A DNA stretch of 9,189 bases from contig JAESQG010000558.1 of the NCBI GenBank assembly GCA_016765265.1, positions 1 through 9,189 on the forward strand, written 5' to 3'. The translations under genes and the position numbers were made by a program. The stretch is from Pseudomonadales bacterium (GTDB lineage Bacteria > Pseudomonadota > Gammaproteobacteria > Pseudomonadales > DC-out160). The notes beneath the pieces were generated by a model, which worked only from the letters and a program-made list of their open reading frames with translations, ran no database searches and was not told the DNA's origin. Positions 1-5,272 of the stretch are shown here, in pieces (position 1 is the first letter of the stretch; the number at the start of each line of letters is the position of its first letter).

Positions 1-194
1 GGTAGTGACTCAGTTACCGTTTCAATCCCTATTTCTGTAAAGGCGTTTAGAATAACTTCCGAGGTGGCTTTATCCCCATCCCAAGCGCGCATGGCGCCCG
101 GATCTGATGGGCGAAACAGTAGCTCATAGGCAGTGATACGCATTGTTGTGTCATATATTGGCTGTCGGGCTAATAAAATTTTGTTTTCAGACAT
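1..194 (-). CDS. EAL/HDOD-family signalling protein, N-terminal fragment (cut by window edge)
   Basis: The leftward reading frame begins at ATG 194-192 and stays open to the window edge, giving about 64 residues. The N-terminus contains LLARQPIYD, followed by ITAYELLFRPSD. This is the characteristic opening of two-domain proteins with a degenerate or active EAL domain followed by HDOD (YuxH/CdgJ type). Members act in cyclic-di-GMP-linked control of motility and biofilm, but the catalytic residues lie outside the window, so activity cannot be judged. It is divergent from cheV, which fits a motility or chemotaxis role. No good Shine-Dalgarno sequence precedes the ATG; the 20 bases upstream on the coding strand are pyrimidine-rich. 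Family assignment is fairly secure; specific function is unknown. Confidence 0.8.
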   Translation of the reverse strand, partial: MSENKILLARQPIYDTTMRITAYELLFRPSDPGAMRAWDGDKATSEVILNAFTEIGIETVTESL

Positions 195-413
195 AGTTCA
201 AGATCGGAAGAGGATAGGGTTCGTAGGTTTTAGTTTAGTTGTAATATGCGTTTTTTTATACGTAGTTTGCGTAACTTTAGATTGGACAGAGTGGCTATAT
301 TAGCGGTTTCATATTTTATATATCGCCCTGTGCGGCAGCGGTCTACAATGAAATTAAGAGACGATTTTTGCGTTTAGCTGCGTGTTTTTAGAAGATGTGC
401 GAAGGAGTAAACG
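195..413. other. Divergent intergenic region between EAL/HDOD gene and cheV
   Basis: These 219 AT-rich bases must carry the promoters of both divergent genes. On the + strand a possible -10 hexamer, TACAAT, lies at 344-349, 65 bases before the cheV start, but no good -35 sits at the right distance. A weak sigma-28-like arrangement (TAACTTTA at 272-279, an 11-base spacer, GTGGCTAT at 291-298) matches the enterobacterial consensus at only about 9 of 16 positions, so I do not call it. No ORF or strong hairpin was seen. Bases 201-212 match the common Illumina adapter core (see findings). Confidence 0.5.
402..407 (+). promoter_or_regulatory. Ribosome binding site of cheV
   Basis: AAGGAG lies six bases before the ATG at 414. 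It is a near-ideal Shine-Dalgarno sequence and fixes the cheV start. Confidence 0.8.
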
Positions 414-1355
414 ATGGCAGGTGTTTTGGATGTAGTTGATCAGCGTACCCAGCTGGTAGGTGCGAATAGACTTGAGCTATTGATGTTTAAGTTAAGGTGC
501 GATCAGGTTTATGCGATCAATGTGTTTAAAGTGCAAGAAGTCCAACAAATGCCAAAGTTGACGCTGATTCCCAAGCGCCATTCAGTTGTGGCTGGTGTAA
601 CCCATGTGCGCGGACAAACCATACCTGTGATTGATCTCAGTCATGCTATCAGGCGCGGTAAGCTAACGGATGTGAAAAACTGTAATATTATCATTGCTGA
701 ATACAATTGTACGGTTCAGGCTTTCATGGTGGGCAGCGTTGACCGAATCGTTAATATGAACTGGGACGAGGTCATACCGCCGCCTGCGGGTACTGGGAAC
801 AAACATTTTCTCACGGCAATTACGCGATACGAAGATAGGTTAATCGAGATTATTGATGTTGAGAAAGTATTGGCACGAATCACTGACTATGATTCAAAAA
901 TTTCAGAGGGCGTGCTAGAACACAACATAAAAGATTTATCAGCGGGTATGCGTGTATTGTTGGTGGACGATTCATCGGTTGGTCTCTCGCAAGGTAAGAG
1001 AACACTTGATCAGCTGGGTTTAGAGGTGGTGACTGAAACCGATGGGGCTAGAGGAATTGCGCTGTTGCGGAAGTGGGTGGCTGAGGGATACGATTTCGAA
1101 AAGAATTTTCTAATGCTAGTGACTGACGCCGAAATGCCTGAAATGGACGGTTATATGTTATCTGCAGCCTGTCGAAATGAACCTGCGTTGAAAGATATAC
1201 ATATTATTTTACATACCTCTCTAAGTGGAAGTTTTAATGTGGCGTTGTCGGATAAGGTGGGTTGTGATCAGTTTATATCTAAGTTTCAGCCCGATGAATT
1301 AGCTAAAATGGTGCAAGAACGAATCAAGAAACTGAATCTTACTAGGCGGATATAA
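414..1355 (+). CDS. cheV: Chemotaxis protein CheV (CheW domain + response-regulator receiver)
   Basis: This 313-aa cytoplasmic protein couples chemoreceptors to the CheA kinase and tunes the array through phosphorylation of its receiver domain. Residues about 15-160 form a CheW-like domain, with ELLMFKL near the start, the conserved HVRGQTIPVIDL segment (about 64-75) and LIEIIDVEKVL near its end. Residues about 178-308 form a receiver domain beginning MRVLLVDDS. The acidic pair is D185/D186, the likely phosphoacceptor is D238 in VTDAEMPEMDG, the switch threonine is T268 (HTS) and the conserved lysine is K290 (ISKF), so all key residues are present. Length and domain order match the family. 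The start has a strong AAGGAG. The gene stands alone on its strand, divergent from a probable cyclic-di-GMP-related gene and followed by a hairpin. Its target receptors cannot be inferred here. Confidence 0.95.
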   Translation: MAGVLDVVDQRTQLVGANRLELLMFKLRCDQVYAINVFKVQEVQQMPKLTLIPKRHSVVAGVTHVRGQTIPVIDLSHAIRRGKLTDVKNCNIIIAEYNCTVQAFMVGSVDRIVNMNWDEVIPPPAGTGNKHFLTAITRYEDRLIEIIDVEKVLARITDYDSKISEGVLEHNIKDLSAGMRVLLVDDSSVGLSQGKRTLDQLGLEVVTETDGARGIALLRKWVAEGYDFEKNFLMLVTDAEMPEMDGYMLSAACRNEPALKDIHIILHTSLSGSFNVALSDKVGCDQFISKFQPDELAKMVQERIKKLNLTRRI

Positions 1356-1360
1356 GATCC

Positions 1361-1384
1361 GATCCATAACCCCTATTATGGGTC
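1361..1384. terminator. Hairpin between convergent cheV and the outer-membrane protein gene
   Basis: GATCCATAA (1361-1369) and TTATGGGTC (1376-1384) form a nine-pair stem with one T-G pair and a six-base loop, CCCCTA. It begins five bases after the cheV stop and lies 21 bases beyond the stop of the convergent gene, where a shared terminator is expected. There is no T-run on either side, so if it terminates transcription it is not a canonical intrinsic terminator. Confidence 0.4.
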
Positions 1385-1405
1385 CTGCCCCCATACTGCT
1401 ACAGC

Positions 1406-3289
1406 CTAGAAAAACGTGCTTGCGCTCAAGGTGATAAAGTCGCGATCGTTCATTAGGTTGTAAGGTGCGGAGCCGTAGAACCGGGTATAGCCGATATTGG
1501 CACTGAATTGATTTAGATAGTGTCCCGTTAGGTCCATACTAAGCTTCTTGCGGCCTTCCAAAAAATTAGCCGCCGGACCAGGGGTTACTCCATTGACGTC
1601 GTGACTATAGGTAATCGAGGGTTCTAGATTGATGCCTGCAAATACGTTGCTGTAGGAACCGATAAATTTCATTTTATAGCCCCACGATGATTTTTCAGGG
1701 TAAAAGTTTTGCTCTCCTGTTGTGGTAGCTAATGGTCCCCAAAAAGGGCTGGTATCCGTGTTATAGCCACTGTTCAATAATAGGTCTTCCTTATTGGGAA
1801 TATCCGCTCGGGCATAGGCCATATCGAGAATAATAGTCCACCGATCGGAACCTAAAATTCGGTCGAAGAAGTGAATGAAAGCCAGTTCGGCTTGGTAGAA
1901 GTCTTCTCGAATCGCGCCGGAGAGAAATTCACCTTGGCCGACATCGGTTCTGGTATGACAGTCGAACTCAACACCGATGTCGGGAACACGTTCTCTGGAA
2001 CATATTTGGCTATCCAGCCCCGCAACTCCGGTTACAAGTACACTGTCTTCAATTTGAAAGGGCTGATCTTGTCTCATGCTTATCTCACCCGAGATGGCAG
2101 TGGCTCCACCGAGTATTCCAAGATCAATAGAAGTATTGAAACTGAATCCAATCAGTTTGATATCCTCAGGATACTCGATTTTATAGGATGCAAGGGGCAA
2201 GACTGACAAAAGGGAAGCGTTAAGGTCGGTGAGAGGTTCTCCAAGCCCATCTTCTAGGGGCATTGTGCCGCTGACGATGGGTAGTCTTGAGTGAAAGTTT
2301 AGGTAGTACGCAGCGAATTCAGTTTGTAGCTGCTCCGCGTAATATCGTACTGCAAATCCGAATTGTCCGGAATCATCAGGTTCAAGATCTTCTGATCTGG
2401 GTAACAACAAATTTTCTGCTGGCACCAGTATTGTAGTAATTTGCCCTGGTTCACCGCCAAAGGCATAGAATCCACCTGAACATCCTGGCCCTACTATGTC
2501 GGTAGTAGAAAACATCGTGCCGCAGGGATCTATCTCAGTTTCCTTCCAATTAAATTGTACGAAGGCTTCTAGGGTCACATTGGCTGTAATGTCGAAAGAG
2601 CCGTAAAGGGCATCAATTGGAATAAACGCCTCCTTTAACTCTGCCCCAGGAGCTCTTAGAGCCGACAAAGAAACTGGGTTTATCGCATTAATTCCATGAG
2701 GAAAGAATATGCCTTCTCCCCAACTAATCACTTGGCGGCCTAGGCGAGCCGAGATGAAATGATCATCGATTTCCCAATTTCCCCACACGAATACATCTAA
2801 AAACTCGGCAGTAGCCCCAGCTTTATCAAGGGCTGCTTTAGTGGGCTCAGGATCCGGTGCCTCTAGTGAGCCTTGAGAGACACGACCTTCATCCATCAAT
2901 TCCACATCATAAAAATAACGACCGCGTATAAAGGCCCCATAATTCAAATAATTTATCTCTAGCTCATGTGAACCTTTAATGATTTTTGAATAAGTACTTC
3001 TGTCAAACAGCATATTACTGTTGTCTTGCGCTGAAGTGGCGTGCTTGTGAACGAGTCCCGCGGCCGCTTCTGCAGAGGTCACTCTGGCGGGCCCCAAGTT
3101 TTGTTTGTTTCTTTCCTCGATTCGCCAGCCTGCTCCTATTGAAAGGGTGGAATCAAAGCTTAATTGTAGGTCTCCATTATCAAACTGATAGGCGCTGACG
3201 TTAATCGAGGCCGCCATTGCTAGAGCCGTTGTCAATAGGTTTATCGAGAGGGGTATTGGTGATCGTGAAGTAGTCAGTTTTGTGCCCAT
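1406..3289 (-). CDS. DUF1302-family outer-membrane protein
   Basis: This 627-aa leftward gene is recognised from family features. A signal peptide covers residues 1-33 with probable cleavage at VSA/Y. Next comes the typical opening FDNGDLQLSFDSTLSIGAGW, then the aromatic, glycine-rich strand pattern of a large beta-barrel. The protein ends STFF; a C-terminal phenylalanine is the usual outer-membrane barrel insertion signal. The segment RLGRQVISWGEGIFF (about residue 182) is typical of the family. Four cysteines in two close pairs (about 255/269 and 431/444) could form disulfides in extracellular loops. Members are often encoded beside a DUF1329 protein and are implicated in handling hydrophobic compounds, but the substrate is generally unknown. 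No DUF1329 partner is visible next to it here. The start is supported by GGGAG (coding strand, 3302-3298) eight bases before ATG. It appears monocistronic within the window. Confidence 0.85.
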   Translation of the reverse strand: MGTKLTTSRSPIPLSINLLTTALAMAASINVSAYQFDNGDLQLSFDSTLSIGAGWRIEERNKQNLGPARVTSAEAAAGLVHKHATSAQDNSNMLFDRSTYSKIIKGSHELEINYLNYGAFIRGRYFYDVELMDEGRVSQGSLEAPDPEPTKAALDKAGATAEFLDVFVWGNWEIDDHFISARLGRQVISWGEGIFFPHGINAINPVSLSALRAPGAELKEAFIPIDALYGSFDITANVTLEAFVQFNWKETEIDPCGTMFSTTDIVGPGCSGGFYAFGGEPGQITTILVPAENLLLPRSEDLEPDDSGQFGFAVRYYAEQLQTEFAAYYLNFHSRLPIVSGTMPLEDGLGEPLTDLNASLLSVLPLASYKIEYPEDIKLIGFSFNTSIDLGILGGATAISGEISMRQDQPFQIEDSVLVTGVAGLDSQICSRERVPDIGVEFDCHTRTDVGQGEFLSGAIREDFYQAELAFIHFFDRILGSDRWTIILDMAYARADIPNKEDLLLNSGYNTDTSPFWGPLATTTGEQNFYPEKSSWGYKMKFIGSYSNVFAGINLEPSITYSHDVNGVTPGPAANFLEGRKKLSMDLTGHYLNQFSANIGYTRFYGSAPYNLMNDRDFITLSASTFF

Positions 3290-3320
3290 TAGAGGAACTC
3301 CCTGCTGCTGTTAAAATCGT

Positions 3321-3352
3321 AAAAGAAAAAAGAGGACTTGGATTATCGTCCT
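3321..3352 (-). terminator. Terminator-like hairpin and T-tract in the leader of the DUF1302 gene
   Basis: Read on the minus strand, AGGAC (3352-3348), a ten-base loop and GTCCT (3337-3333) are followed at once by CTTTTTTCTTTT. This is the arrangement of an intrinsic terminator, although the stem is only five pairs. It ends 32 bases before the start codon at 3289. It could be a weak attenuator if the promoter is upstream, or the end of a short antisense or leader RNA. The short stem makes this uncertain. Confidence 0.3.
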
Positions 3353-3356
3353 GGTG

Positions 3357-3385
3357 GAATAAGCGACCCCTTTAACGGCTTATTC
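3357..3385. promoter_or_regulatory. Inverted repeat, possible operator upstream of the DUF1302 gene
   Basis: GAATAAGC (3357-3364) and GCTTATTC (3378-3385) are perfect eight-base inverted copies with a 13-base centre. The arms are about two helical turns apart, as for a dimeric DNA-binding regulator, and lie 68-96 bases before the DUF1302 start. A partial third copy, GCTTATT, is at 3509-3515. No neighbouring regulator gene is present, so the binding protein is unknown. A plain hairpin is the alternative. Confidence 0.35.
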
Positions 3386-3697
3386 GTCATCCTTGAGTAT
3401 CCTATGCAGATTAGTAGATGAACTTCATTAAGCCCAATAAATTCAAGTATTTTCCTCATGCTTTCCGAAACCCATCCGGTGATTAGTTGCTATTTTTATT
3501 TCGGAATCGCTTATTTTGTTTGTGTCTGGATTGTCTTCTTGGAACATGTGAAACACTTGGTTTTATTGTTCACGCAAATAACTAGTAGCGAAAAGCCTGT
3601 AACAGTAAAAGTAATCATCCTTTGAGCGATGGCATATCTATACCTCAGGTGATCTGGATATAACAATGAAAGGTAATAAACAGACAGGATCATAGCA
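3386..3697. other. Intergenic region between divergent DUF1302 gene and pilus-like operon
   Basis: This is AT-rich non-coding sequence that should hold the promoters of both flanking transcription units. A TATAAC at 3659-3664 could be a -10 element for the rightward operon, but no clear -35 precedes it. A nine-codon mini-ORF (ATG at 3666, stop TAG at 3693-3695) ends two bases before the operon's first start codon. A leftward 60-codon frame from 3693 has no convincing ribosome binding site or family resemblance, and I treat it as chance. Confidence 0.4.
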
Positions 3698-4600
3698 ATG
3701 AAAATTCGAAGAAAACTAGGGTGGGGGATAGTGGGTGCTGGTATCGCTTTTACTCTTAGTGCATGCGCCCATTGGGATGAGGGCGACGAGCACGGAACTC
3801 ATCAGGGCCAGCACTTTCGACTCGGAGGAAAGGGGCACTATGCTCTTCATCCTAGAAGAGATGATAATTCTAGGAGAGTTGATGATTCTAGAAGAGTTGA
3901 TGATCAAAAACCGGAATTTTTAAACGGGACTCAAGGAGTGGACATGGATTTCTCATCGCTTCGCGAGCGCGCTCAACAAAAGGCGGCAGAAGCAAAAAGA
4001 GAGTTACAGCAGTTAATCTTAAACTTGTCAGATAAGATTATTGAAGCAAATGATGATGCGCCTTACGCTAACCAGACTGCTGAAACGCAGTCGATAGTTA
4101 ATGTCGAGCATTTCGAAGGAAAGTGGTTAATGGAAGGACCCCTAACGGATGAACCCGTATCTGAAAAGGCTATAACAGAAGCATCGAGATTAATTCCAGC
4201 ATCTGCATTAATACCCGAATTAGACGCGTTAACTGAAAAGGAAACAGTGCAAGTAGCGGAGAGTGTGTTAGCGCTAGCGATCAACCCCTCGGCCAACAAT
4301 GGTGGCGCAATAAAAACAAACGCGGTTGGCGCTGCGTATAATTTTAGCGTCGTTTATGTTTACGAGGAGCAGCCACCCTGGGACGGCATGTGGAATAGTT
4401 TAGAAGAAGCGGGTGAAGAGGATAAATGGCGGGGCATTAACTGGAGAAAACAGACCTACTTTATTTATGTGGGAGTTTACAATACTGAGAAAATGGCTTC
4501 CTATCGCCAAAGTAATCTGGATTCCCTGACTGGGCAATCACCTTTTATCCGAGCTAGAAATGAGGCAGCAATACAGGTGGCGAGACGCAATGACTATTAA
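3698..4600 (+). CDS. Unrecognised lipoprotein with RRVDDS-type repeats; first gene of the pilus-like operon
   Basis: This 300-aa protein has a lipoprotein signal peptide: basic MKIRRK, a hydrophobic stretch and a lipobox LSAC with the acylated cysteine at position 23. I do not recognise the mature part. Residues 24-52 are rich in His, Gly and charged residues. Residues 53-70 are three six-residue repeats (RRDDNS, RRVDDS, RRVDDQ). Residues about 85-120 look like a charged helix. The C-terminal half (about 175-300) seems to be a folded domain with segments AAYNFSVVYVYEEQPPWDGMW and WRKQTYFIYVGVYN that suggest beta-strands. The ATG is preceded by AGGA (3686-3689) eight bases upstream. The stop overlaps the next gene, so the two are probably translationally coupled. 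As the first gene of a secretin-containing operon it may be an envelope accessory or pilotin-like protein, but that is inference from position. Confidence 0.75.
   Translation: MKIRRKLGWGIVGAGIAFTLSACAHWDEGDEHGTHQGQHFRLGGKGHYALHPRRDDNSRRVDDSRRVDDQKPEFLNGTQGVDMDFSSLRERAQQKAAEAKRELQQLILNLSDKIIEANDDAPYANQTAETQSIVNVEHFEGKWLMEGPLTDEPVSEKAITEASRLIPASALIPELDALTEKETVQVAESVLALAINPSANNGGAIKTNAVGAAYNFSVVYVYEEQPPWDGMWNSLEEAGEEDKWRGINWRKQTYFIYVGVYNTEKMASYRQSNLDSLTGQSPFIRARNEAAIQVARRNDY
3852..3905 (+). repeat. In-frame 18-bp tandem repeat, three copies
   Basis: Three consecutive 18-base units (3852-3869, 3870-3887, 3888-3905), consensus CTAGAAGAGTTGATGATT, differ at a few positions. They encode the RRxDDx hexapeptide repeat in the lipoprotein. 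Because 18 is a multiple of three, gain or loss of copies would keep the frame. Confidence 0.85.
4576..4584 (+). promoter_or_regulatory. Ribosome binding site that decides the start of the next gene
   Basis: GGTGGCGAG lies five bases before ATG 4590 and inside the end of the preceding gene. The alternative in-frame ATG at 4560 has no comparable purine-rich sequence, which favours the later start. Confidence 0.5.
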
Positions 4601-5147
4601 ATTTACCAACCATCGTTGGCCTCGATTAAAACATACCAGACATTGCTGCGCCTTAGTCTGTATGTTGGTGTGTTGTATGGCCCATGGTCATACAGACATT
4701 CAAGCTGTAGCTCAATTGAGCGAAGTACAACAGCAGTTGGCGCTAGCAAAAGCTACCCTTGTCAAAGTGGAAACAGCCGCTGATGATATTGTTATGGCTG
4801 CAGAGCTGGAGGCAAAGCAATTAAAGGCCAATGCCAAAATTGTCTCGATGCAAAGCAATCTAGATCCATTGAAAGTGAAAAATGAAATTGTAGCGGTTGA
4901 GTTACAGAGTGCAACAATTGAAGAGATTGCTAATGCGTTGATGCCTATGGGTTGGCGAGTGATGGTGGACGTTAGTGATGACGGTATTAAGTCACGCCGT
5001 TTTCAATTTGTGACCACGAAGCCGCGCGATCAAGCGCTGGCGATATTAGTTAAAACCCTAGGACTGAAGTACCAATACTTTTTTGACCTTGCGGACGAGG
5101 AGGGTGTACCGACACCGCTGTTGGTAATAAGTGAGAAGAACATCTAA
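4590..5147 (+). CDS. Small exported protein with STN/TcpQ-like C-terminal domain
   Basis: From ATG 4590 the product has 185 residues; an in-frame ATG at 4560 would add ten. The later start gives an 11-base overlap with the lipoprotein gene, a better ribosome binding site and a compact signal peptide. That signal has a basic N-region, then a hydrophobic core containing five cysteines (C19, C20, C24, C28, C29), with cleavage near residue 33. Residues about 40-105 are predicted coiled coil (AQLSEVQQQLALAKATL and onward). Residues about 105-182 resemble a small STN or TcpQ-type fold: SATIEEIANALMPMGWRVMVD, then FVTTKPRDQALAILVKTLGL and a final strand LLVISEK. Such domains occur at secretin N-termini and in pilus accessory proteins (TcpQ, PilL). 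Lying directly before a secretin gene, it is probably a periplasmic partner of that secretin. Domain call moderate; role inferred. Confidence 0.65.
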   Translation: MTIKFTNHRWPRLKHTRHCCALVCMLVCCMAHGHTDIQAVAQLSEVQQQLALAKATLVKVETAADDIVMAAELEAKQLKANAKIVSMQSNLDPLKVKNEIVAVELQSATIEEIANALMPMGWRVMVDVSDDGIKSRRFQFVTTKPRDQALAILVKTLGLKYQYFFDLADEEGVPTPLLVISEKNI

Positions 5148-5168
5148 TGAGACCAGAAATTTGTTAAA

Positions 5169-5246
5169 GGAAGGTGCTGTAGGAAGGTGCTGTAGGAAGG
5201 TGCTGTAGGAACGTATCGTAGAAACGTATCGTAGAAACGTATCGTA
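5169..5246 (+). repeat. Tandem array of six 13-bp units in two variants, upstream of secretin gene
   Basis: Units 1-3 (5169-5181, 5182-5194, 5195-5207) are identical GGAAGGTGCTGTA. Unit 4 (5208-5220) is GGAACGTATCGTA. Units 5 and 6 (5221-5233, 5234-5246) are GAAACGTATCGTA. All six keep the frame GRAA-N6-GTA without an indel, and a partial GGAA follows at 5247. The array fills most of the 125-base gap between the STN/TcpQ-like gene and the secretin start and ends 26 bases before ATG 5273. A 13-base period is not a multiple of three and is longer than one helical turn, so copy-number change would alter leader length and helical phase. Confidence 0.95.
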
Positions 5247-5257
5247 GGAATCTAGTG

Positions 5258-5263
5258 AAGGAA
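5258..5263 (+). promoter_or_regulatory. Ribosome binding site of the secretin gene, fixing its ATG start
   Basis: AAGGAA lies nine bases before ATG 5273. It overlaps the codons after an in-frame GTG at 5255, so the GTG start is less likely than the ATG. Confidence 0.65.
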
Positions 5264-5272
5264 CTTGTTGAA

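Noticed and set aside
272..298. Sigma-28-like promoter before cheV (TAACTTTA-N11-GTGGCTAT)
   Set aside because: The spacing fits but only about 9 of 16 bases match the enterobacterial consensus, which is too weak to call.
1871..2206. Rightward 111-codon frame opposite the DUF1302 gene
   Set aside because: It lies wholly antisense to a well-supported outer-membrane protein gene, has no ribosome binding site and no recognisable product.
3511..3693. Leftward 60-codon frame in the intergenic region
   Set aside because: No convincing ribosome binding site, low-complexity tail and no family resemblance; typical of a chance frame in AT-rich intergenic DNA.
5169..5207. Start-stop mini-frames GTG-CTG-TAG preceded by GGAAG in repeat units 1-3
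   Set aside because: The purine run directly abuts the GTG with no spacer, so initiation is unlikely; the pattern is a by-product of the repeat sequence.
5169..5246. CRISPR-like array
   Set aside because: The 13-base units are directly adjacent with no spacers and no cas genes are nearby; this is a simple tandem repeat.
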